NCBI RefSeq assembly: GCF_001678675.1
Contig: NZ_LZRN01000001.1
Coordinates: 171,144-235,143 of the forward strand
DNA length: 64,000 nt
From: Gelidibacter algens
GTDB lineage: Bacteria > Bacteroidota > Bacteroidia > Flavobacteriales > Flavobacteriaceae
Direction: 5' to 3'
Below are positions 8,787-18,600 of the stretch, one piece after another. The translations under genes and the position numbers were made by a program. How positions within the stretch are numbered: position 1 is the first letter of the stretch; each line of letters opens with the position of its first letter. The notes under the pieces were generated by a model. It did no database searches. It was given only the letters and a program-made list of their open reading frames with translations, and was not told where the DNA came from.

Positions 8787-11237
8787 ATGAGAACACTATT
8801 ATTAAGTTTCTTTTTGACATTGGCCGCAATTAGCTTTGGGCAAGTCAATTTATCCTATCAAAAACCCGATCAAAGCATCCTCACTCTTGCAGAAGCGCCG
8901 CTGGCGCCACGCATCAGTATGGACAACAACGGTGAAAATATTATTTTCCTTTACAGAAGCAATTACAAAACCATTGATGAGCTTTCTGAAACTGAAATGC
9001 GCCTTGGCGGACTGAGAATAAACCCAGTGACGAACATTGGCAGCAGAACTACCTTTTATACAGATATCAAAATGAGAAAAGGTCAAGAAGGCGACCCTCA
9101 AGATATTAAAGGATTGCCAGAAAACGGACGTTTTGCCTACGTGTCTTGGTCACCAAATCAAAAGTATGCCACTTTTACCAATACAACAGCTCAGGGCGTA
9201 GAATTATGGTATGTTGACATTAATACTGCACAAGCAAAAAAATTGACACAAGATAACCTGAATGCCAATATGGGCAGTCCTTATACCTGGTTTAAAGACA
9301 GTAATTCTCTATTGGTGCAAACACTTCCCTCATCAAAAAAAGAATTGATTGACCCGAAAGAATCTGTTCCTGAAGGCCCAACAATCTCAGTAAGTGAAGC
9401 CGGGGTAAAAGCTCAAAACAGAACCTATCAAGATTTACTCAAAAACCCAAATGACGAATATAATTTTGAGCAATTAGCCTTGTCTGACATTCAAAAAGTG
9501 AATTTGGACGGAACGTCTTCAAATTGGAAATCTACAGACATCTACCAAAGCATGAATTTTTCTCCTGACGGAAATTATGTGATGGTCACCACCATTAGCA
9601 AACCTTTTTCCTATTTGGTCCCTTATAGTAGATTTCCTTCTACCACCACCATTTATGATGCTAAAGGCAAATTGGTAAAGAAAATGTTAGAAGTCCCACT
9701 TATTGAAGATTTACCACAGGGGTTTATGGCTGAACGTACGGGCATGCGCGACTTAAATTGGCGTAACGACCACCCTGCAACCTTAGTATGGACTGAAGCT
9801 TTAGACGGAGGTGACCCTGCCAATGAAGTACCTTTTAGAGATGAAGTATTTCAGCAAACCGCACCTTTTACTGCTAAAAAACAATCCCTTTTAAAAACTA
9901 AGGACCGTTTTGCAGGCATCCGATGGGGGAATGAAAATACCGCCATTGCTTATGACAATTGGTGGAACACCAGAAATACACGAACTTACTTGTTTGATCC
10001 TTCCAACGCAAACAAAACACCAAAAGTTCTTTCGGATAGAAATTATCAAGATGTATACAGTGATCCAGGTAACTTTGTGACCACCTTAAATGCCTATGAT
10101 GAATCTGTTTTAGACCTCCATGATGGGAAAGCGTATTTAATTGGAGACGGTTATAGTGATAAAGGCCAATTTCCTTTTATTGATGAAATCAACCTAAAAT
10201 CACAAAAAACAGAACGTTTATACCAATCGCAATTGACTGATAAAGTAGAAAATATAGCGTTCGCCTTAGATGCAAAGGCAGGTGAGTTTGTAGTTCAAAT
10301 TGAATCTAAAAATGAATATCCAAATTACTATATCAGAAATATCAAAAAACGCATCGGCCTTCAGCCTCTGACCCAATTTGAAAATCCGTTCAAAAGCATT
10401 CAAGATGTTCACAAAGAAGTCATCACCTACAAACGTGATGATGGATTGCCACTTACAGGAACCTTGTATCTGCCAACAGATTATAAAGAAGGTGAAAAAT
10501 ACCCGATGATCATGTGGGCGTATCCTCGGGAATACAAAGATAAAAACAGTGCAGCCCAAAACACGTCAAATTCCAATGAGTTCACCTATCCGTCTTATGG
10601 ATCACCTTTATATTGGGTGACCAGAGGTTACGTGGTTTTGGATGACGCTGCATTCCCAATTGTTGGTGAAGGTGACGAGCAACCCAATGATTCTTTTGTA
10701 AAACAGTTGGTAGGCAATGCCAAAGCAGCCATTGATGCCGTTGATGCCATGGGCTATATTGATCGAGACCGTGTGGCGGTTGGCGGACATTCCTACGGTG
10801 CGTTTATGACAGCCAACCTATTATCCCATTCTAATTTATTTGCTGCAGGTATTGCAAGAAGTGGTGCGTATAACAGAACCTTGACACCTTTTGGGTTTCA
10901 AAGTGAAGAACGCAACTACTGGGAAGCTCCAGAAGTATACAATACCATGTCGCCATTTATGAATGCTGAAAAAATGAAAACACCATTATTGCTCATTCAT
11001 GGAGAGGCTGATAACAACTCAGGCACTTACCCAATGCAAAGTGAGCGCTATTTCAATGCCTTAAAAGGTTTGGGTGCGCCTGTAAGATTGGTGATGTTGC
11101 CTAAGGAAAGTCATGGCTACAGTGCTAAGGAATCTATCATGCACATGCTATGGGAACAAGACCAATGGTTGGAAACTTATGTAAAGAATAAAAAGATAGA
11201 ACAACCGATCAATAAAAAAGAAACAATTAAAAACTAG
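8787..11237 (+). CDS. Secreted S9 family peptidase (glutamyl endopeptidase-like)
   Basis: 816 residues with a signal peptide (MRTLLLSFFLTLAAISFGQ). An N-terminal beta-propeller (about 30-540) is followed by an alpha/beta-hydrolase peptidase domain (about 560-800). The catalytic triad is S669 (GGHSYGAF), D742 (GEADNNSG) and H776 (KESHGY). The HSYGAFM nucleophile elbow and the propeller sequence resemble the S9D glutamyl endopeptidases known from plants and bacteria, which cut after Glu in short peptides. The location should be periplasmic. It is monocistronic, followed by a strong terminator at 11258. I am confident of the family; the Glu specificity is inference from similarity in the catalytic domain. 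Confidence 0.9.
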   Translation: MRTLLLSFFLTLAAISFGQVNLSYQKPDQSILTLAEAPLAPRISMDNNGENIIFLYRSNYKTIDELSETEMRLGGLRINPVTNIGSRTTFYTDIKMRKGQEGDPQDIKGLPENGRFAYVSWSPNQKYATFTNTTAQGVELWYVDINTAQAKKLTQDNLNANMGSPYTWFKDSNSLLVQTLPSSKKELIDPKESVPEGPTISVSEAGVKAQNRTYQDLLKNPNDEYNFEQLALSDIQKVNLDGTSSNWKSTDIYQSMNFSPDGNYVMVTTISKPFSYLVPYSRFPSTTTIYDAKGKLVKKMLEVPLIEDLPQGFMAERTGMRDLNWRNDHPATLVWTEALDGGDPANEVPFRDEVFQQTAPFTAKKQSLLKTKDRFAGIRWGNENTAIAYDNWWNTRNTRTYLFDPSNANKTPKVLSDRNYQDVYSDPGNFVTTLNAYDESVLDLHDGKAYLIGDGYSDKGQFPFIDEINLKSQKTERLYQSQLTDKVENIAFALDAKAGEFVVQIESKNEYPNYYIRNIKKRIGLQPLTQFENPFKSIQDVHKEVITYKRDDGLPLTGTLYLPTDYKEGEKYPMIMWAYPREYKDKNSAAQNTSNSNEFTYPSYGSPLYWVTRGYVVLDDAAFPIVGEGDEQPNDSFVKQLVGNAKAAIDAVDAMGYIDRDRVAVGGHSYGAFMTANLLSHSNLFAAGIARSGAYNRTLTPFGFQSEERNYWEAPEVYNTMSPFMNAEKMKTPLLLIHGEADNNSGTYPMQSERYFNALKGLGAPVRLVMLPKESHGYSAKESIMHMLWEQDQWLETYVKNKKIEQPINKKETIKN

Positions 11238-11257
11238 TTTTTTCATCCTACTTTATC

Positions 11258-11290
11258 AAAAAGCCATTCTCACTCAGAATGGCTTTTTTT
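11258..11290 (+). terminator. Rho-independent terminator after the S9 peptidase
   Basis: Stem AAAAAGCCATTCT / AGAATGGCTTTTT (13 bp) with a 5-nt loop CACTC; its descending arm ends in a run of seven T. Confidence 0.85.
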
Positions 11291-11371
11291 GTGCCATCTT
11301 GTCACAAATGGTGAATTGGCATTTTTGTTGACTAGTACATTGAAACCACAAGAAAAATATTGTTCAACAGT

Positions 11372-11389
11372 TTCCCACTTCCGTGGGAA
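11372..11389 (+). promoter_or_regulatory. Hairpin in the htpG 5' leader
   Basis: TTCCCAC-TTCC-GTGGGAA forms a perfect 7-bp stem with a tetraloop ending 17 bp before the htpG ATG. It could be an operator or an RNA element tuning translation of a heat-shock gene; nothing in the sequence proves either. Confidence 0.35.
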
Positions 11390-11406
11390 CATTTAATAAA
11401 TTAAAT

Positions 11407-13320
11407 ATGACAAAAGGAAATATTAATGTTTCGGTAGAAAACATCTTTCCATTAATTAAGAAGTTCCTGTACAGCGATCACGAAATCTTTTTACGTGAGT
11501 TAATCAGTAACGCTACAGATGCCACTCTAAAGTTAAAACATCTTGCCAATATTGGTGAAGCCACAGTAGAATATGGCAATCCAAAAATCGAGGTCAGAAT
11601 CGATAAGGAAGGTAAAAAATTGCACATCATCGACCAAGGAATTGGAATGACTGCAGAAGAGGTTGAAAAATACATCAACCAAATTGCTTTTTCTGGAGCT
11701 GAAGAATTTTTGGATAAGTATAAAGAGGCAGGAAAAGATGCAGGCATCATCGGCCATTTTGGATTGGGCTTCTACTCCGCTTTTATGGTGGCTGAAAAAG
11801 TTGAGCTTATTACCAAATCTTATAAAGAAGGAACTGAAGGTGTCATCTGGACCTGTGACGGTTCTCCTGAATTCACCTTAGAACCTGTTGATAAAACAGA
11901 ACGTGGTACAGAAATCATTCTTCACATTGCAGAAGATTCTACTGAGTTTTTAGAAGAATCTAAAATCCGTGAACTATTAACCAAGTACAATAAGTTCATG
12001 CCTATTCCAATCAAATTTGGAACTAAGGAAGTCAATGATCCTGATCACAAACCAGAGACTAAAAAGGATAAAGACGGCAAAGAAACTACTGAGCCTCAAA
12101 AGAAAACTACGGTTGATAACATCATCAATAATCCAAATCCGGCGTGGACCAAATTACCTGCTGATTTGGAGGACAAAGATTACAAATCTTTTTACAGAGA
12201 ATTGTATCCGATGCAGTTTGAGGAGCCATTGTTCCATATCCATTTGAATGTGGATTATCCGTTCAACCTGACTGGTATTTTGTATTTCCCAAAAATGACC
12301 GGCGAATTGAACATCCAAAAGGACAAAATTCAATTGTACCAAAACCAAGTGTTTGTTACAGATAATGTGGAAGGCATCGTCCCTGAATTCTTGACCATGT
12401 TACGTGGTGTCATTGATTCTCCAGACATTCCGTTGAACGTTTCACGTAGTTATTTGCAAGCAGACGGTAATGTGAAGAAAATCGCATCGTACATCACACG
12501 TAAAGTTGCTGACAAGTTGAAATCTTTGTTCAATGAGAACCGTGAGGACTTTGAGAAAAAATGGAACGACATTAAGATTGTGATTGAATACGGCATGCTT
12601 TCAGAAGATAAATTCTTTGACAAAGCAGATGCTTTTGCATTATACCCAACAGTGGACGGCAAATATTACACGTATCAAGAATTATTTGATAAAATTAAAG
12701 ACAACCAAACCGATAAGGATGGGAAGTTAGTCATCTTATACGCCTCCAATGAAGATGCACAACATAGCTATACTGAGGCTGCACAAGCTAAAGGCTATGA
12801 AGTGTTATTATTAGATTCGCCAATTATAAGTCACTTGATGCAAAAATTGGAGTCCACTAAGGAAAACATTACGTTTGCCCGTGTGGATGCTGACCATGTT
12901 GATAATTTAATCAATAAAGACGATACTAAAATCTCTAAATTGACTGATGAACAACAAACAGAGTTGGAAACCATTCTGAAAGAAGCAATTCCATCTGAAA
13001 AATTCATGGTGCAATTGGAAGCAATGGATAGTGATGCGTCTCCATTTATCATCACACAACCAGAATTTATGCGTCGTATGAAAGAGATGCAGGCAACTGG
13101 CGGTGGCGGTATGTTTGGAATGGGCAATATGCCAGAGATGTACAATTTGGTGGTCAATACAAACTCTGACCTGGTAGGTGAAATCTTAAGCACCAAAACC
13201 AAGAAAAAGCAAGAACGCTTAATCTCTCAAAGTTTAGATTTGGCACGTCTATCTCAAGGCCTGTTAAAAGGAAAAGAACTGAGCGATTTTATCAAACGTT
13301 CTTACGACATGATTAAATAA
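11407..13320 (+). CDS. htpG: Molecular chaperone HtpG (Hsp90)
   Basis: 637 residues from ATG 11407. The open frame extends eight codons upstream, but MTKGNINVSVENIFPLIKKF is the conserved family start. The GHKL ATPase domain shows N35 in ELISNATDA, the DQGIGMT loop and GHFGLGFYSAF lid motif. The middle domain and C-terminal dimerisation domain follow. A charged linker rich in Lys and Glu (about residues 217-240) separates the N and middle domains. There is a Gly/Met-rich patch (GGGGMFGMGNMPEM) at about 568-582, a common feature of Bacteroidota HtpG. It is a cytosolic, ATP-driven dimeric chaperone. It is monocistronic, with a hairpin in its leader and a terminator after the stop. Confidence 0.96.
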   Translation: MTKGNINVSVENIFPLIKKFLYSDHEIFLRELISNATDATLKLKHLANIGEATVEYGNPKIEVRIDKEGKKLHIIDQGIGMTAEEVEKYINQIAFSGAEEFLDKYKEAGKDAGIIGHFGLGFYSAFMVAEKVELITKSYKEGTEGVIWTCDGSPEFTLEPVDKTERGTEIILHIAEDSTEFLEESKIRELLTKYNKFMPIPIKFGTKEVNDPDHKPETKKDKDGKETTEPQKKTTVDNIINNPNPAWTKLPADLEDKDYKSFYRELYPMQFEEPLFHIHLNVDYPFNLTGILYFPKMTGELNIQKDKIQLYQNQVFVTDNVEGIVPEFLTMLRGVIDSPDIPLNVSRSYLQADGNVKKIASYITRKVADKLKSLFNENREDFEKKWNDIKIVIEYGMLSEDKFFDKADAFALYPTVDGKYYTYQELFDKIKDNQTDKDGKLVILYASNEDAQHSYTEAAQAKGYEVLLLDSPIISHLMQKLESTKENITFARVDADHVDNLINKDDTKISKLTDEQQTELETILKEAIPSEKFMVQLEAMDSDASPFIITQPEFMRRMKEMQATGGGGMFGMGNMPEMYNLVVNTNSDLVGEILSTKTKKKQERLISQSLDLARLSQGLLKGKELSDFIKRSYDMIK

Positions 13321-13324
13321 CTAA

Positions 13325-13358
13325 ATTCCTGCGAAGGCAGTCCCCGATACTTCGGGAT
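13325..13358. repeat. Dispersed palindromic repeat pair after htpG
   Basis: ATTCCTGC-GAAG-GCAG (13325-13340) is related to the palindrome at 7444. It is directly followed by CCCGA-TACT-TCGGG (13343-13356 region), another short hairpin. Both look like small dispersed repeats and not terminators, since no T run follows. Confidence 0.45.
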
Positions 13359-13372
13359 CATAACTAGAACAC

Positions 13373-13404
13373 AAACCACTTCGAGAAATCGAGGTGGTTT
13401 TTTT
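13373..13404 (+). terminator. Rho-independent terminator after htpG
   Basis: Stem AAACCACTTCGA / TCGAGGTGGTTT (12 pairs, one G-T) capped by GAAA and followed by TTTT. Confidence 0.85.
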
Positions 13405-13474
13405 ATGGACCAATCGAAAAATAAAGAGTCCCGTTTTCAAAGTTGTCTGAAAAAACTTTTGGCAATTTAATTGT

Positions 13475-13517
13475 TAATCGTAATATTGCAATTAAACAAT
13501 GAATAGAGTAATCTTTG
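13475..13517 (+). promoter_or_regulatory. ArsR-like operator overlapping the ars promoter
   Basis: The 20-bp imperfect palindrome TAATCGTAATATTGCAATTA (13475-13494; 16 of 20 positions symmetric) has the AATATT core typical of ArsR/SmtB-family operators. It contains the TTG at 13486-13488. After 20 bp comes TAATCTTTG (13509-13517), one base longer than the flavobacterial TAnnTTTG -7 element. An operator overlapping the promoter of an arsenic cassette fits repression relieved by arsenite, but no arsR gene is present in the window. Confidence 0.5.
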
Positions 13518-13571
13518 CCACTTTGGTAAGTTACATTTTCAAATTAATCCAGTTATCGCAACAAACATGAT

Positions 13572-14195
13572 ATGAAAACAACCTTATTTACGAGAATTGT
13601 AAATGTCATCACATCATTAGACATTGACGGAATCACCGATGAACGCAAAGCAAATCTACAACCGCTAACTGAATTTATTCAGTCAAAAGTTTCAAACCAT
13701 CAGGAGGTTCGGATCAATTTTATTTGCACGCACAATTCAAGAAGAAGTCATTTATCCCAAGTATGGGCACAAACTTTAGCTTCCCATTTCAATATCCACA
13801 ATGTTTTCTGTTATTCAGGCGGGACAGAGAGTACAGCACTTTTTCCAATGGTTGCAGAAACCTTGGAAAATGCAGGTTTTGAAATCAAAACGCTTTCACA
13901 AGGCCATAACCCCATTTACAGCATCAAATACGCCCAAAATGAACCTCCTATTATTGGGTTTTCAAAAACGTTGGATGATGATTTCAATCCAAAATCTGAA
14001 TTTGCGGCGGTTATGACTTGCGATGCGGCCAATGAAGCATGTCCATTTATTGCAGGTGCAGAAAAACGCATACCAATACCATTTGAGGACCCAAAAGCAT
14101 TTGACAATACCCCACAACAAGCTGAAAAATACAGTGAACGAAGTTTGCAAATTGCAACCGAACTAGTATATGTTTTCTCTCAAATCAATTCTTAA
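13572..14195 (+). CDS. Arsenate reductase-like low-molecular-weight phosphatase family protein
   Basis: 207 residues. The P-loop C52-THNSR-R58 (CX5R followed by S) is the active site of low-molecular-weight phosphatases and thioredoxin-coupled arsenate reductases. Further cysteines C150 and C157 could form the disulfide relay used in arsenate reduction. FEDPKAFD (about 171-178) supplies the general-acid Asp loop. An N-terminal extension of about 45 residues precedes the fold. It lies 2 bp before the ACR3 start, so reduction of arsenate to arsenite followed by export is the likely joint job. A phosphatase role cannot be excluded by sequence alone, but the neighbour makes arsenate reductase the best reading. 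Confidence 0.82.
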   Translation: MKTTLFTRIVNVITSLDIDGITDERKANLQPLTEFIQSKVSNHQEVRINFICTHNSRRSHLSQVWAQTLASHFNIHNVFCYSGGTESTALFPMVAETLENAGFEIKTLSQGHNPIYSIKYAQNEPPIIGFSKTLDDDFNPKSEFAAVMTCDAANEACPFIAGAEKRIPIPFEDPKAFDNTPQQAEKYSERSLQIATELVYVFSQINS

Positions 14196-14197
14196 AA

Positions 14198-15245
14198 ATG
14201 GAATCAAAAAAACTAAGTTTTCTTCGATAGTTACTTAACGCTTTGGATATTTATTGCCATGCTTTTAGGTGTGGGCATTGGCTATTTTTTTCCATCCTTT
14301 CCAAACGTCATCAACTCGTTAAGTAGCGGAACCACCAACATTCCCATTGCAATTGGTTTAATTTTAATGATGTATCCACCTTTAGCAAAAGTCAATTACG
14401 CGTTGTTGCCAAAAGTTTTCCGAAACACAAAAATTCTATCCATTTCGCTAATTCTCAATTGGATCATCGGTCCAATTTTGATGTTCATTTTGGCCATCAC
14501 TTTTTTACGTGATTACCCAGAATATATGGTCGGCCTCATTTTGATTGGTTTGGCCCGATGTATCGCCATGGTTTTAGTATGGAATGACCTTGCCGAAGGC
14601 AGCAGCGAATATGGCGCTGGTTTAGTAGCCTTGAACAGTATTTTTCAAGTTTTTGCATATAGTTTTTATGCGTGGATTTTTATAACTGTGCTGCCACCTT
14701 ATTTCGGTTTTGAAGGAGCGATTGTCGATATTTCTATCGGAACAATTGCAGAAAGTGTCGCGATTTATTTAGGAATTCCGTTTATCATGGGAGTTTTAAG
14801 CCGATTAATTTTAGTCAAACTAAAAGGTGAAGCATGGTATACCAATAAATTCATTCCTACTATTTCGCCGTTGACATTGCTTGCACTTTTGTTTACCATT
14901 ATCGTGATGTTCTCGTTAAAAGGCGAAATGATTGTTGAAATCCCGATGGATGTTTTAATTATTGCCGTTCCTCTGTTGATCTATTTTAGCTTAATGCTCA
15001 TCATTGGCTTTTTCTTTACCAAAGCCATGGGTGCCGAATACGATAAAACCGCGGCGGTTGCATTTACCGCAGCAGGAAATAATTTTGAACTGGCTATTGC
15101 TGTCGCTATATCAGTTTTCGGACTAAATTCAGGTCAAGCATTTGCTGGAGTTATTGGCCCTTTGGTAGAAGTGCCCGCATTGATATTATTGGTTCGGGTT
15201 TCATTTTGGCTGCGTAAAAAATATTACGGAAAAGCTCAAGCTTAA
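14198..15245 (+). CDS. ACR3-type arsenite efflux permease, frameshift near the N-terminus
   Basis: The intact downstream frame starts at ATG 14259 ([14 protein letters not shown]) and gives 328 residues with about 10 membrane segments, including the [10 protein letters not shown] and [12 protein letters not shown] segments; the latter holds the conserved Cys that ACR3 proteins use for As(III). The family normally begins about 20 residues earlier. Those codons are present: ATG at 14198 gives [10 protein letters not shown] then a stop, while the other frame resumes as [15 protein letters not shown] from 14226. One extra base near 14225 explains the break, and removing it gives 348 residues. Translation could restart at 14259 and leave most of the first membrane helix. 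It is the second gene of the ars cassette, 2 bp after its partner. Confidence 0.82.
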
Positions 15246-15642
15246 ACCGATAAAACACTGCTATTATTCACGGATTTCATTTTTTTGGAATTCCGTGAAT
15301 TTTTCATATTCCACTAAATGCAAGCGTTCATCAAAAACTGAAAATAGCAGTTCCTACTTTAGCTAAATAACAAGGTCAACACATTAGATCGGGTGGGAAA
15401 CCCATGTGCAATTGCAATCACTCCACAAAAAATGCAGTAGTATTTTTTGGGGCTACTTTTTGTTTTTGAATAATTTAAAATTATCTTCGAACGAACCGTA
15501 GAAAATCTGTGGACCAAAAGCTCATTTTCAGCAAACAGTCATCGTTTCCAAGATCTTATTTCTGGGAAGCACAACTGACATCGCTACTTAAAATTTCCAT
15601 TTCAACACCACATCCACTCTCATCACATAACACGCAAATATT
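15246..15642. other. Intergenic region between acr3 and pyc
   Basis: No gene recognised. The proximal part holds the ars terminator (15266-15306). A weak AGTAG/CTACT hairpin followed by T-rich sequence occurs near 15430-15465. I found no convincing TAnnTTTG promoter for pyc. Confidence 0.4.
15266..15306 (+). terminator. Rho-independent terminator after acr3
   Basis: Stem ATTCACGGA / TCCGTGAAT (9 bp, 17-nt loop) followed by TTTTTC, ending the two-gene ars transcript. Confidence 0.7.
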
Positions 15643-18600
15643 ATGAAGATCAAAAAGGTACTTATTGCCAATAGAGGAGAAATTGCTATTCGCGTCATGC
15701 GCGCCTGTACAGAGTTAAATTTAGCTACCGTCGCCCTTTACACTTATGAAGACCGATATTCCCAACATCGGAACAAGGCAGACGAATCCTATCAAATTGG
15801 TGAGGACAATCAGCCTTTAAAGCCGTATTTGGATATGGACGAAATCATAGCTTTGGCGAAAGCGAAAAATGTTGACGCCATTCATCCAGGTTATGGTTTT
15901 CTTTCTGAAAATTCAGAGTTCGCCCGAAAATGTGCTCAAAATGGCATCGTTTTTATTGGTCCAACTCCAGAAGTTATGGATGCGCTGGGAGATAAGATAA
16001 CTGCAAAAAAAATTGCCGTAAAGTGTAATGTTCCTATTATTGAGAGCAACAAAAAGAAATTAACATCTTTAAAAATAGCTTTATCTGAAGCGAAGACTAT
16101 TGGTTATCCTTTAATGCTGAAAGCTGCCTCAGGTGGTGGTGGTCGCGGGATGCGCATCATCAGAAAAGATGAAGATTTGGAACAGAATTTCGATTCTGCC
16201 AGAAACGAAGCTCTAAATTCTTTTGGTGATGATACGATGTTTCTTGAAAGATATGTGGAAGATCCAAAACATATTGAAGTACAGATAGTGGCAGATAATC
16301 ACGGTAATATTCGTCATTTATTTGAACGCGATTGCTCTGTACAGCGTCGCCATCAAAAAGTGGTTGAGATTGCTCCTTCACATAACGTTTCGGAAAAAGT
16401 CAAACAAGATCTTTATAAATATGCAATTGACATTGCTACGGAAGTCAACTATAACAATATTGGAACCGTTGAGTTTTTAGTGGATAAAGAAGACAATGTG
16501 TTTTTTATAGAAGTCAATCCGAGGATTCAGGTAGAACACACCGTTACTGAAATGGTTACTGGCATCGATTTGGTAAAAACACAGATTTTCGTAGCTGGAG
16601 GTTACAAATTGTCAGACCAACAAATCAAAATTCACGAACAAGAATCGTTGAAGACCTATGGTTTTGCCCTTCAATGCCGCTTGACCACTGAAGATCCTGG
16701 TAATAATTTTACACCAGATTATGGCACCATCACGACTTATAGAAGTGCCGCAGGAATGGGCATCCGTCTTGATGCGGGAAGCATTTATCAAGGCTATAGC
16801 GTGAGTCCGTTTTTTGATTCTATGCTCGTAAAAGTCTCTGCTCATGGGCGGACTTTGGATGGTGCTGTTCGGAAAATGGTACGTGCTTTAAAAGAATTTA
16901 GAGTTAGAGGTGTAAAGACCAACATTCACTTTTTACAGAATGTCATTCTTCATGATACCTTTAAGGAAGGCAAAGTGACGGTCAATTTTATTCAGAACAC
17001 CCCTGCCCTATTCAAGATCAAATTACCACAAGATAGAACGACAAAAGTTACACAGTTTTTAGCCGAGGTGATCGTCAATGGCAATTCTGATGTAAAGAAT
17101 AAGGATACAAACAAAGTCTTCAGAAATCCGAAAGTGCCAAAGTTCAGTTTAGCGGCACCGCATCCAAAAGGCACCAAAGATATGTTGACGGAATTGGGTC
17201 CTGAAAAATTCTGTCAATGGCTTAAAAACGAAAACAAAATTCATTATACGGATACGACCATGCGAGATGCACACCAATCGTTGCTGGCCACCCGTATGCG
17301 AACTTTTGACATGATGAAAGTTGCCGAGAGTTTTGCTAAAAACCATCCCAACACGTTTAGTATGGAAGTTTGGGGAGGCGCTACTTTTGATGTTTGTTTG
17401 CGCTTTTTACATGAAAGTCCGTGGACACGCTTGCGCGAATTGCGTAAAGCAGTGCCGAACATTCTGTTTCAAATGCTGCTTCGTGGAAGCAATGGGGTGG
17501 GTTACAAGGCCTATCCCGACAATTTGATTGAGAAATTCGTTGAAAAATCATGGGAGAATGGCGTTGATATCTTTAGGATTTTTGATTCGCTCAATTGGGT
17601 CAAAGCGATGGAACCAAGCATCAATTTCGTAAGAAACAAAACGGGTGGCATCGCCGAAGGAGCTATTAGCTATACCGGAAATATTTTGGATGTCAATGAA
17701 ACCAAATACAATCTGAAATACTACACCCAACTGGCCAAAGACCTCGAAAATGCTGGCGCACATATGATCGCCATCAAAGATATGGCGGGATTATTGAAAC
17801 CCTATGCTGCAACTGAATTAGTGGGCGCCTTGAAAGTCACCGTCAAGCTTCCAATACATTTGCATACGCATGACACCTCATCATTACAATCCGCAACCTA
17901 TCTCAAAGCCATTGAAGCTGGTGTGGATGTGGTTGATGTGGCATTGGGCGGTTTATCAGGATTGACCTCACAACCCAATTTCAACGCTGTTGTGGAAATG
18001 ATGCAAGGACAACCGAGGGCCCACGAATTTGATATGAATACGCTGAATCAATTTTCAAATTACTGGGAAGATACGCGCGAGCTGTATTACCCTTTTGAAT
18101 CTGGTTTAAAAGCGGGAACGGCGGAAGTATTTCAACATGAAATTCCAGGTGGACAATATTCCAATTTGCGTCCTCAAGCCATCGCTTTGGGCATAGGCGA
18201 TCGTTTTGACGAGGTTAAAAAGATGTACGCCAGGGTAAATACCATGTTTGGTAACCTCATAAAAGTAACACCAAGTTCGAAGGTGGTTGGTGATATGGCC
18301 ATTTTTATGGTGACCAACAATCTGACACCAGAAGACGTGATGGAGCGTGGCGAAGAAATTTCGTTTCCAGAATCGGTAATCAATTTCTTTAAAGGCGATT
18401 TAGGCCAACCTGCTGGAGGATTTCCAAAGAAGTTACAGAAAATCATTTTAAGAAATCAAAAAGCGTATACTGATAGACCAAACGCCCATTTGGAGCCTAT
18501 CGATTTTGATGTAGAGTTTGAAGCTTTCAAAAAGAAGTTCCAAAAAGGCTTTACAAGAGCTATTGAGATGGAAGATTTCTTGTCCTACACTTTATACCCA

